From positions 174,501 through 238,500 of the forward strand of contig JAZAYU010000368.1 of the NCBI GenBank assembly GCA_038501625.1: a stretch of 64,000 nucleotides of DNA, read 5' to 3'. The stretch comes from Corbicula japonica. Taxonomy: Eukaryota; Mollusca; Bivalvia; Venerida; Cyrenidae. The notes under the pieces are model-generated. The model worked only from the letters and a program-made list of their open reading frames with translations. It had not been told where the DNA came from and did not search any database. Below, piece after piece: positions 46,291 through 57,256 of the stretch (position 1 is its first letter; the number at the start of each line of letters is the position of its first letter). Position numbers and translations under genes: made by a program.

Positions 46291-49200
46291 TCAGCAATCA
46301 GATTCTTCAGATAAATGCTTTGGTGGAAGTAAGAAAATGCTTTTACCGGAATCAAACAATATTTGTTCCACAGATAAGTATGCACCAAGCCTCTAATGGC
46401 ACACTTTTAGCTGATTTGGAATCAAACTGTTGTAACTAGTACAGAACATCTGACTTAGTAACTCATCAACGCCAAAAAAACATAAAAACTGGTGATTAAA
46501 GAAATAATTTCATGTCAATAGGTCTACAGTAACCTGAACTGAATGAAAAGAAAACAACAACTTATCAAGAAGCCGTCAACACATATTACATGCAATTATA
46601 AACTTATTTTCATTTCACATTGCACATTTACCTGAACTGAAATAGGTTATGGAAAAGGCAACGGTTTAACTAAATGGAGGACAGAATATAGAATAAATAA
46701 CAAATAAAATCTCCATGCAGTATTAAGAAGCATTTACTATCATAATCAATTAGAACCCGTCTTTTTATGGTAAAGCTATGGCATTTTTAGCAAACTTTGC
46801 TCCTCGATGTACAGTGATACATGTGATCATGTTTTGATACCAAAGCATATCACGAATGAATCTGCATGTATTTGAAAAAAATCGTTCTTGTTGTTTATTA
46901 AAAAATATTCTTACTTGAGCAAAACATTTCGCAAATGCATTCATTTATATAAGAAATTCGCTAAACCATATATAAAGTTACGTTAAAAACTTTTTCAGTA
47001 GAAGACCGGTCGTAGTCATCACCATCATGTTAAGTTGTTTTGCCCCAAAAGCAAGCAACACGTAATGTTGACCGATAGTCTTAATTACTGATGAGCTGAC
47101 TCTAAACATTCCCACTCCAGTGTCTTTTTTTATGATTGTAGGAAGTATCAAATAGCAGATTTTGTCCTATCACTAAGTCGATCGTCGCTGACCAGAATCA
47201 CGACCGGCGAAAAAAAATGGAATTTTCCGAATATGACACTATTTCTGGCGACAAAGCGTCTATAAACTGACAATAAAAGAACTTGTGTTCCATATAAGTA
47301 GGCACAAGAACATATCAGAATGCAAAGTGTCATGTTTTTATTGTATCTTCAAATGCACTCATATTTCCTTTATCGTTTTTTCTCTTAATCATTTCTTTTC
47401 AGCTTTGCTCTTCGGACTTTCACCCGGTTTCAAATTAAACTTAAGCAAATATAATAAATGACAATTCAAGTCAATATTTAAGTGAATATGTATTCATATT
47501 TTGTCAAATCAGTGGCGGCGGTTAATTTGATCGTAGTAATCGCATACGCCTTTTTATGGAGGGTACATCATTCAATTATGTGTAAGTGATCAATTTGTTT
47601 GACAAATTGTATGATTAAACACATATTTTCTAAGACCCAATAGTTAGTATTGTTTTTGTGCTTCGTTTAAATTATAGTTCGTTAGTTTAAGTAAGCACGT
47701 ACATTTTAACCTTTGACTTTTTGTCTCAGGCAACAAATCTGATTCCCTTAAGATTATGTCAATTCTGCAGTAAATGTTCTAGTTATTTAAGGTTTTAAAA
47801 GGTTAACAATAAAAGACGTTGACATGTCCCTTTTGTTCAGTTTGGTGGTTTTCATTGTTCGTGTTTCATCTATTAAAATATAATAATTATATATCTCAGT
47901 AGCGTCGTTCGTTCAGTGTTGAGGCTCTAAAAATCTTTCCGTACTTTCGATCAAAGCATCAATTACGCATTTTGAATTCATCTGTTAATTAGTGAGCTGA
48001 CAAATTCAAGTCACCAACCAATACATACTTTAAATAGCATGTTCAGAGCAAATATTTTTATTAACAACCTTACAATTATAACTGCAGCTGTCTTAATTTT
48101 GTCTTTGGTTTCTGTCAAATTAAAAATAACGTTCTCTTGATGTCTCTATTAAAGATTTCGTTTGGTCTTTTTTTCTTATGTATCTTTTATGATAATAGCT
48201 TTTGTTAAGTCTTTTTGTAGGAAGCTATTTTCGTTTAATGCAAAATGCATCGGCGAGCTTCGAGGATTTTCTAACTGTTAAATCATTCTGTTTTTATGCT
48301 ATAGATCAGAAGAATTTAATAATAGAACTGACAGCGTCAGATCGTGCGTAACATTGACTTTTTTGCGGTATTTTATCATTCTTTTAATTTATATACTTCC
48401 TTATAATGATATTTGTCTGTGATTGGGGTTTAAATATTGTGGGGTTAAACGAAAAGAGCAACAAACGTCTTTTACCCAACCTATATGTTCCATAAATACA
48501 ACAAGGATTGGTAGTAGAACATGTATGCACGCATTGCTTTTGAAACTTTATTTTTAGAATACCTAAACAGAAATACGAGAGTTCTTGTTTTTATATATAT
48601 GCAAAGCTGTCTATACATGTTCATTCAACAAAATTATAACATGTAAGTTTCAACAATAGTTTTCAAGTCTTGCACAGAGACGTGATGCATGTAAAGGATA
48701 TACGTACTAAACTATTTTTATTCGTTACTTGTACATGTACTTTCGAAAATAAATTATTTGCTATGTTTTCTTCCATGATACCACAAACATTATGCTTACT
48801 ATATATTCAAAGAGATAATTAATATTATTCACTTTGTTGTTTAATTGGGAAAATCGAGTCATTTCTCTAATAGCAATGCTACCATGATGAATATGACAAG
48901 AATCACGCTATTGAACTTCTAGAACTAGTACATTTCTCTTTAAAATGAGTGATCATCATAATGCAAAAATTAGGTCACTGAGACGCGCAAAGCCCCTGAA
49001 GCGCAATTTAATTCTCATAAATACTTTTTCAGCAAAGAATTATTTAAGAACTTGATTTATTTTTTCTGACTTTTATATGACTGGAAGGGGTTTATCCTTT
49101 AGTTGTAACAGAAACTGTTGTTAGAAAATACTTAAGATGTTTTCCCAACGGGAGAAGCCTTTTAACAGTATATTTATTTCAAATCTTTCATTGTATGTGG

Positions 49201-49636
49201 AGTCTTTTTAATATTTGATATACTCAACATGCTCTCTTTTCGCTCTCTTCTTTTCCGCTATTATTGGAGGCTGTTTCGTGAATGTGGCGATACCCGATAT
49301 ACATAGATCACTTTTTTAGCTTTATCATTTCACTTGTAAGAAATAGGCTAACTGTACTTCTTGAAGAGAAAATCAGTTTTGAAGAATAATATTAAGAAAT
49401 AACATTATAGGATGTATATGTATTTAAACTACACTAGTGAGTAAGTGCCAGGTCAGATCAACATGAGCGTTTTATATTTTTTTAAAGGAGGCATACAATG
49501 ACAAGAGAACTCAACGTCTTGAAAGGTAGAACAGCGATTCGACAAATAAACATGAACAATGGACAAAGCGAGGTGCAGATACATTTAGGAACGATCTTGT
49601 TGTATATTTTACTGGTTGCATTCAATATTAAATATA

Positions 49637-50173
49637 CTGAGCGCAAATGAAAACGCAACACTTTATTTTTTTGGAATATTTTTTATGTTAGTAAAAGTTT
49701 AATACATTGGCAAATGAAGATGCGTTTTAAAATTAACAAGATGTAGTTGGACCAAGAGAGTAAATTTCGCCGGTGAAAATTGCATCTGACGAGCGATTTC
49801 GCGTCGAGACATCCCTTCTTGGCTCATGCCCAAAATCTCATGTCGCTGGTTGTCTGAAAGCCTCGGCATTATCACATTTGTATAGAATACAACTTGAAAA
49901 CTAAAGATGGGATTCGTGTAGCTGTAAGTAAAGGTTAACAAATGCACTTAATTTGATGTTATTCATGCATGTCTATATGCCAAAACGAAAGTTCTGTACG
50001 TTTGTAGGGGGTAACTGTAAGAGAGAAAGTTTAAAAAGTCAGCAGACCATGAATGTGTTCGATTCGTTACATATTGATTTCAGTACACATCTACATTTGC
50101 CAATTTATCAAACTTTTACTCTCGTCAAAAATATTCCAAAGTATGAAGTGTTGCGTTTTTCATTAGCACTCAG
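49637..50173. mobile_element. Tc1/mariner-like deletion derivative
   Basis: Ends are inverted repeats: CTGAGCGCAAATGAAAACGC at the left mirrors GCGTTTTTCATTAGCACTCAG at the right, with small changes. TATA flanks both sides. The empty site is visible in copy A near 44400. 537 bp long; only a transposase N-terminal remnant is inside. Confidence 0.85.
49699..49869 (-). pseudogene. Tc1-like transposase N-terminal HTH remnant
   Basis: From the ATG at 49869 the minus strand reads MPRLSDNQRHEILGMSQEGM then SRREIARQM, the helix-turn-helix start typical of Tc1/mariner transposases (RLSDxxR...G.S.REIARxL). The frame then runs into inverted-repeat sequence after about 35 codons. The catalytic DDE region is deleted, so it is inactive. 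Confidence 0.8.
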
Positions 50174-50492
50174 TATATATGGGGGTTTAATCTTATTCTT
50201 GGCGATTCAAAATTTGCTTTATTTCCGATGGTAGTAGGTCGTGTATTTATATCTCTGTAGGATGTTTAATCATTCAACGAAATATTGACAAGCCTTAGAA
50301 TTTGTAGAAATAATGTAGAAATAATGTGACATTTATTTCATTAGAATCATTCGGTATATCAAATTAACTTTAGTAATTCCTGTTCAGGATTTTATTGCGT
50401 GTTGAAGCATAATTGACAACACTGGGTTACGGTGAACGAAAGAACAACAAATATCACAGTACAATCAATAGAACAAAACTAAACAGACATGA

Positions 50493-50702
50493 ATGTATTT
50501 ACCAGTTCCAATAAACATCTCAATTAGCATGAACTACTTCTCATCTGAGAACAAAACAGTTCATATGGCTTTTTATCCGTGCATGCGGAGGGCCGTAATC
50601 AGAACGGCAAAAGCACCGAGGCAAAGATTTACTAAAATGGTTGGGGAATTTGGGGGTTTTCTTTTGATGGTCGTTATTTGGAGTATATTTTTGGAGTATT
50701 AA
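50493..50702 (+). CDS. Unrecognised frame, duplicate of 44713
   Basis: Copy-B counterpart of the frame at 44713, identical in protein over the first ~66 residues. It ends early (ILE-FLEY) because of a changed 3' end. See the 44713 entry for the arguments for and against coding. Confidence 0.2.
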   Translation: MYLPVPINISISMNYFSSENKTVHMAFYPCMRRAVIRTAKAPRQRFTKMVGEFGGFLLMVVIWSIFLEY

Positions 50703-50794
50703 TCAAATACATGAATCAAATTAAACGAATTTTTACTAGATATATCAATAAACACAAAGACTTAAGACTAAAGCACAAGATAGTCATTTATCAA

Positions 50795-51150
50795 ATTTTC
50801 ACAGGGGCAAGTAGGAATATCCACAATATTTTCACAGGGGCAAGTAGGAATATCCACAATATTTTCACAGGGGCAAGTGGGAATATCCACAATATTCACA
50901 GGGGCAAGTAAAATATCCACAATATTATCACAGGAGCAAGTAGGAATATCCACAATATTTTCACAGGGGCAAGTAGGAATATCCACAATATTTTCACAGG
51001 GGCAAGTAGGAATATCCACAATATTTTCACAGGGGCAAGTGGGAATAACCACAATATTTTCACAGGGGCAAGTAGGAATATCCACAATATTTTCACAGGG
51101 GCAAGTGGGAATAACCACAATATTCACAGGGGCAAGTGGGATTATCCACA
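50795..51150. repeat. 33-bp minisatellite, about 11 units (copy B)
   Basis: TTTTCACAGGGGCAAGTAGG plus AATATCCACAATA repeats with few changes. The period is a multiple of three and stop-free, leaving long frames open on both strands (minus strand about 50768-51250). Copy A has only four decayed units. Confidence 0.97.
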
Positions 51151-52054
51151 ATGCAATACTTGTCGTATTGGGTTTATTTTGCAAACTGATAAAAGAAACA
51201 AAATTCCAGTGGAAGGGCACTAAATAAGTTTCCCAATAGCATGATAACAATAAAGTTTCAAAAGACTCCAGACCTATGACAACTTTTCTTATTTCCCGTA
51301 CTAATACTGTTATAAGAAGTAATACGCTTAAGGGAGTAGACTAAATTAATAGGAAGACAATTTTTATAATAACCTTTATGCTGAGCACGCACATCTCATA
51401 GATTGTTTTGGTTGCGTCGTTATAAACTATACGCGATTATGTATCGAACTAGAAAGATTCTTACAAATTTAACTGCTACACTGAAAGAAACATTATTAGC
51501 AAAAGGAAACTTGGCTGAAGTTGAATCAATGTTGAAAATAAGTCAGTGATGGTAGCTTTAATGTTCAAAATGGGAACCTAACGAGACAAATGTGAGGTTG
51601 TTGCATCATAGAACCTGGTTTAAACCTCCAGTGACACCGACCGTTTAAATCCGGTTACATGTACCACTCGGTTTCAACTTGTGTTAATTATTCCATAAAT
51701 TTGCGGTATTTTCTGAATGTTTCTATTCATTAATCATATTTATTATTTTTAATTGTAAAACTTGTGAATTGTAAAACTTGTTTTGAATGATTTTCTATAA
51801 TAATGTAGTATAGTATTTACATTGTGTATTTCACTTCAAATCAAAAACATTATAAATTATTAATTGCAGCCTCATTCACTGAAAGCCGAAAGGTATCATC
51901 AACCTTTTTTGGTTCAGTTACTGATAAACCGTCCTTCAATGGACGCACTATTGACAAAAGAGCAAAATCAAAGACACACTGTTTGAGGTCTCCTCTTCCA
52001 GACATTATCATTTCCGTTTTATCTAGCCCTTGCGATCAAATCTACACAAAATCT

Positions 52055-52140
52055 AAAACAAAATCTCAGTCGCCATTTCAGCCAATCAGATCCTTGAGAT
52101 TTGAGACTCATCTCCTGATTTAGTTTTATGATCTTGGGAC
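52055..52140. mobile_element. R5 hairpin remnant, right arm kept (copy B)
   Basis: GTCGCCATTTCAGCCAATCA and CTTGAGATTTGAGACT through TAGTTTTATGATC survive. The left arm is missing, the opposite of copy A. Confidence 0.8.
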
Positions 52141-52851
52141 TAGATAAATGCTTTGGTTAAGAGGAAGTAAGAAAATGATTTTACCGGAATCAAACAATAT
52201 TTGTTCAGCAGATAAGTAAGTACCAAGCCTCTGTACTAAATGGCAAACTTTTCGGCTGATTTAAAGTAAACTGTTGTAAACTTGTACATAACATATGACT
52301 CAGTAACTAATCAACATCTAAACTACATAAACTACTTGTAATTAAAGCTTCAATTTCATGTCAATAGGTCTACAGTAACCTGAACTGCAAAGAGAACAAC
52401 AACTTATCAAGAAGCCGTCAACACCTATTACATGCAATTATAAACTTCATTTTATTTCAAATGTGTACATTTACCTGAACTGAATTAGTAAATAAAAGAA
52501 GCAACAGTTAAAATAAATGGAGAACAGAAACTCGGTAAAATGTCAGATAATAAATGACAAATAAAATCTCCATGCAGTATAGAGAAGCATTTACTATCAA
52601 TTAGAAACCATTGTTTTATGGTAAAGCTATGGCATTTTAGGAACTTTGCTAGGCGAACTGTGATAAATATGTTTTGATACCAAAGCATATCACGAATCTG
52701 CATGTATTTTGAAAAAAATCTTTCTTGTTGTTTATTCAAAGAATTATTCTTACTTGAGAAAAGGACTAAAAACAGAAATTCGCTAACCATCCAGAAAGAC
52801 CTGACGTAGTTTATCAGATCTATCATGTTAAGGTGTTTTGGACCAAAAGCA

Positions 52852-53153
52852 GGTATGAAGGTGAAATATGAATATCAGGAACAGGCACATTCAGAAAATA
52901 GCCCCCCCCCCCACACACAATGCCTAGAAGAAGAGAGCGAGAGAGAGAGTATGGTTAATAAAATAATCAGTTACAAAAAAGACACCACAAACAATTTACA
53001 AAAATGAGAACCCGAGGGGTTACCGCCTTGGAACGTTCAGTTGCAAATCTAAGGTGAACCAACCTCACACTTGCCCTAACAGGTTCTAATATCAACAAAC
53101 AAGTGCAATTAGTCTTGGTGAAATAACTCCAACTCACCCATCAGCCTAACAAC
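52852..53153 (+). mobile_element. R1 insertion with visible empty site
   Basis: Near full-length R1 (GGTGAAATATGAATATCAGG to AACTCCAACTCACCCATCAG) with a poly-C run (52904-52915) and an internal deletion after TTGCAAATCTAAGG. Copy A reads straight across the site (AAAAGCAAGCAACACGTAAT near 47048), so this copy arrived after the blocks diverged. Confidence 0.8.
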
Positions 53154-53691
53154 AAGTAATTTTGACTGATGCATTATACACGTAGTCTTAATGATGAGCT
53201 GACGCTTAAAAAAAACCCAGTGCCAATTTTTTATGTTTGCAGGAAGTATCCAATAGCAGATTTTGTCCTATCACTACGTCCATCGTCGCTGTCTAGAATC
53301 ACTACTGGCGATAATTGGAATTTTCCGAATATGACACTATTTCTGGCGACAAACTGTCTATAAACTGACAGTAAAGGAACTTGTGTTCCATTTAAAATAG
53401 GCACAAGAACATATCAGAATGCCAAGCGTCATGTAGTAATTTGATCTTCAGATGCACTGATATATACTTTGTTTTGTCTCTTAATCATTTTTGTTAAGCT
53501 TTACGCTTCGGACTTTCACCCGGTTTCAAGTAAAACTTTAACGGAGATATTAAAATGTTTATGACAATTCAAGTCAATATTTAGGTCAATATGTATTCAT
53601 AGTTTGTTAAATCAATGGCGACGGTTAATTTGATCGTAGTAATCGCATACGCCTTTTAATGCAGGGAACATCATTCAGTTATGTGTAAGTG

Positions 53692-54668
53692 ATCTTTTTT
53701 TCGGCGTTAGCTGTCTAAGCTCACTTTTGACCTAGTTTTTCGACCAATGAAATGTTGTAAATAATACTCGTATTCTCTTATTATGCAGAGGGAACATGAC
53801 ATAAACTATTTCGATTGGTAGCTATTTACACCAGAGAGGCATCTAGCAGGGTGGAGAGGTATCTAGTGGGATTTTTATTATTATGCAGCGGAAAAATCAA
53901 ATAGATTAATTCGATTGGTTGTTAGTGGGTGTTGTATTGGAGGAAAACATATTTACGATTTAAGTAACCAGTTAAGTCAATATTGATGGCTTAAATACAA
54001 TATTATATGGAATATTCTTGGGTGTCAGGTAAACACTTGCATACAATACACAGTGTAAAACGAAAGAGAAGTGTAGATAATTCTAGTTCTTACTGGTTCC
54101 TTTCTAGTTCCTTTGGTATTGATTGTTAATTTCAAGTACAAAATACAAGGTTATTGTAGTGTAGTGGCTAACACTCTCGCCTCTCAAGCGGAGGCCCCGG
54201 GTTCAATACTCAGGACGGACACTTTTTTTAAAGTTAATATACGTAAAAGTTGGTAAAAGTTGGTAGATTTCGCTCTTGTAACAGACTGTTATTATTTATA
54301 TTTATTAAATTTCAAGCACATTTATTCATCTTGAATTCTCACTCTACACGAGGTATTTTATTGAAACTGAATATTTTGCTTCAGTATCTTTAATCGACTT
54401 GTTATCACTGTATGACATTGTTGCAACAGCTTCAACATTTATTTTTGAAAGACACTTTCAATAAATTTATGAGTTGTCATGATTCGGTCGCTTAATCTCT
54501 AAGTCATACTAAGAAGGCAGGGAGGGTTCGTCGACAGCTATAACAAATAAAATAAAATAACTAAACTGTGTCTGCTTTGCTTCTCTGTATTTCTTTCTTT
54601 CTTATATAAATGTATATATACATCTTTTCGATCAACGCCGTTGATCTTTTTTAAAGATATTTCTTGTT
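53692..54668. mobile_element. About 970-bp insertion in copy B
   Basis: Copy A continues GTGTAAGTGATC...AAATTGTATGATT without this block. It contains two similar TTATTATGCAG patches (about 53780 and 53880) and a tRNA-like segment. No protein frame recognised; class unknown, possibly more than one insertion. Confidence 0.6.
54150..54222 (+). pseudogene. tRNA-Glu-like sequence (SINE head or tRNA pseudogene)
   Basis: A box TAGTGTAGTGG and a B box close to consensus (GGTTCAATACT). The anticodon loop CTCTCAA would read CUC (Glu). The acceptor ends do not pair, so it is not a working tRNA gene; a T-run follows. Confidence 0.55.
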
Positions 54669-54977
54669 AAGAAATTGTATGATTTAACACATATTTTCTA
54701 AGACCCATTAATAGTCAGTATTGTTATTTGTGCTTCGTTTAAATAGTTTGTTAGTTTAAGTAAGCACATACATGTTAACCTTTGACTAGTTCCTCTCAGG
54801 CTATAAACCTGATTCCCTTAAGCTTCTGTCGATTCTCCAGTAAATGTGTTAGTTATTTAAAAGTTTAAAATGCTATATATATGCATATAAAATACATATC
54901 TTAAAAGACGTTAACATGCCCCTATTATTCAGTGTGGTGGCTTTCATAGTTGGTGTTTCATGTATTAAAATGTAACA

Positions 54978-55298
54978 TAGTTAAGGACCCGGTAACGGGT
55001 GGATAGCTCAGTCGGCAACAATAACAATAGCGAACGCCGAGAAACTTAGCACAGGACCCATCTAGCATTCAAATCCAGTATCATCACAGAGGTTGAAGAG
55101 GGACAAAAATACATTTTTCAAGATATAAATAAATATATTAAATACATTAAAATAAGAAATATTTTTAATTGTTATGGATGAGCTTAGTTCAGTTAATGAA
55201 AACCCATTTTCAAATACCAAACACGGATCGCTCGAACTACCGATGGTTAGAACAAATCTGCCGGTCCCGTGGAGTTCGAGCCATCGAAGTTCGACTGT
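54978..55298 (+). mobile_element. About 320-bp SINE-like insertion in copy B
   Basis: The head GGATAGCTCAGTCGGCAAC is a tRNA A-box region and CATTCAAATCC a degenerate B box. The tail end is TCGAGCCATCGAAGTTCGAC. Copy A lacks the segment. Confidence 0.6.
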
Positions 55299-56081
55299 AT
55301 CTCAGAATCGTTGTTCGTTCAATATTGACATGATTGAGGCTCTAAAATCATTCCGTACATTCAATCAAAGCATCAATTACGCATTTTGAGACTGACCTTT
55401 GACATGTTGTATTCGGTGGCTTTCAAAGTTCACTTTTTCATCTGTTTATTAGTGTGCTAACAAATTCAAGTCACCAACCATTACAGACTTTGCATGTTCA
55501 AAGCAAATATTTTTAATAAATAACCTTACAGCTGTAACAGCAACTGCCTTAAGACTGTCTTTGATTTCTGTGAAATTTAGAATTACTTTCTCCTGATTTA
55601 TCTATAATAATAGCCTTGTTTAGTCTTTTTTCCTTATGTATCTTTTATAATAATAGCTTCTATTAAGTCTTTTAATTTGTAGGAAGCTATTTTCGTTTAT
55701 TGTAAAATGCATCGGTGAACTTAGAGTATTATATATCTGTTAAATCTGTAATTCCCAAGGAGCTGCTGGAGTATTTTATGCTAGAGATCAGAAGAATTCA
55801 ATAATAGACCTGACAGCGTCAGAGCGTGCGTAACATTGACATTTTGCGGTATTTCATCATTCTTTTAATTTATATACATCCTTATAAGGATATTTGTCTG
55901 TGATTGGGGTTTAAATATTGTGGGGTTAAACGAAAAGAGCAACAAACGTATTTTACCCAACCTTCATGTTCCTTAAATACAACAAGGTTTGGTAATAGAA
56001 CATGTAAGCATGCATTGCTATTGTAACTTTATTTTTAGAATACCTAATCAGAAATACCTGAGTCTTGCTTTCATATATGTA

Positions 56082-57196
56082 CACGTTAATAAAAGTTCAC
56101 ACTAGCAGTGCTGCTACCAAGTGTGACACATTCGGTTATAATAGAGACGTCAAATCTTGAAAATACAAAAAGACACAAATTCTTGAAAAAAAAGAGTAAA
56201 ACAGTTTTTTACATTTTATCAAATCTTTAGTCGATAATTTGATCGAATGTCTTTTTGAAGACATAGTTTTCTTCACTCTTCAAATTTTATTCAGGAATAT
56301 GTGTTATTTTTTTATGCCCCCGCCATGAAATGGCGACGGGCATTAAGTCTTAGAGTTGCTCCTGTCCGTCCGTCCGATATTCTCGTGAACGCAACTCCTC
56401 CTACACTACTGGTCGGAATTTAATGAAACTTGACCACAATGCTTGGCCTGATATGTTGTTGTGCATTAAGGTGGGGTTTCGCTCTTACATGTACCGTTCA
56501 GAAGTTATGGCCCTTTGATACTTCCATTTACATTAGTTTTAATAGGAGTATATCTCGTGAACACAACTCCTCCTACACTACTGGTGGGAATTTAATGAAA
56601 CGTTACCACAATGCTTGGCCTGATATGTTGTTGTGCATAAAGGTGGGGTTTTGCTCTTCATGTTCCGTTCAGAAGTTATGGCCCTTTGATACTTCCATTT
56701 ACATTAGTTTTAATAGGAATATATCTTGTTTCTTATATTTTGTGTTAAGCAAAATATGCATTTTGCCCATAACTTTAAAACTACTTGAGATACTGCCTTT
56801 AAACTTGAAATATATTTTCACCATCAAAATCTACATCATAACCAACAAGACCCATAACCCTGCTTCCAATATTTTGCAAATTATGCCCCTTTTTCACTTA
56901 CATTTTGTGTTAAGAAAAATATACACTTTGCCCTTAACTTCGTTTGGAATGGAGGGATTTCAAAATAACTTGTTTTGATCATCAAGTTTATGCATATTCT
57001 TATAATTACTCGAACATCACTGTCTTTGAAATGCTATTATTCCCACCATTGCACTTCGGTATCTGAAAACGATGCATAGAGGGGGCATCCGTGTCCTATG
57101 GACACATTTCTAGTTCTTTCTTTTTTGCAGTATTTGTTTATAATAAAACTGTTAGAATGATCAAGTTGTACTAACGATCGCTATGCTGTAATATCC
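56082..57196 (+). mobile_element. Helitron-like non-autonomous insertion in copy B
   Basis: Near the 3' side a stem-loop GTGTCC-TAT-GGACAC (57091-57105) is followed after four bases by CTAG (57110-57113) and T, the classical Helitron 3' end. The 5' portion begins around a hairpin at 56318-56345 (GCCCCCGCCATGAAATGGCG). Units at 56382 and 56554 are a 172-bp direct repeat, which creates a spurious 182-codon frame. About 80 bp after CTAG and 230 bp before the hairpin are also absent from copy A, so the insertion may be composite. Confidence 0.65.
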
Positions 57197-57256
57197 GCAA
57201 AGCTATCTATACATGTACACTCAACAAAATTTAATAACATGTAAGTTGCAACAGTA

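Larger units (their letters stand above)
43241..48656 (+). repeat. Duplicated block, copy A (5.4 kb)
   Basis: Begins AAGTTTTCAAGTCTTGCACA and ends GTTTCAACAATAG, immediately followed by a second copy beginning AGTTTTCAAGTCTTGCACA. Homology to copy B is colinear throughout, with divergence from about 1-3% (around 44480-45030) to much higher elsewhere. Local contents are a 9-unit 21-bp array, reverse R1 fragments (43775-43895, 45580-45700), a short 33-bp array and half of an R5 hairpin. I see no gene with convincing support in it. Confidence 0.9.
48657..57256 (+). repeat. Duplicated block, copy B (8.6 kb)
   Basis: Colinear with copy A, ending GTAAGTTGCAACAGTAG near 57256. The extra length comes from insertions absent from A: 49637-50173, 52852-53153, about 53692-54668, about 54978-55298 and about 56082-57196, plus expansion of the 33-bp array. 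It also shares the reverse R1 fragments (49185-49310, 51588-51700), which therefore predate the duplication. Confidence 0.9.

Noticed and set aside
46028..46396. 122-codon frame in copy A
   Set aside because: It runs through an R5 hairpin remnant, and the homologous frame in copy B is stopped early by TGA.
47142..47265. Possible last exon after a TTGTAG acceptor, with counterpart at 53243-53363
   Set aside because: Frame and acceptor are kept in both copies with a three-base indel, but most substitutions change the residue, there is no upstream exon and no known domain.
50768..51250. 160-codon minus-strand frame with CENIVDIPTCP repeats
   Set aside because: It is a translation of the 33-bp minisatellite; the same DNA is open on the other strand too and decays in copy A.
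56430..56978. 182-codon plus-strand frame
   Set aside because: It lies within the Helitron-like insertion and is produced by the 172-bp direct repeat; the peptide simply repeats itself and has no domain.
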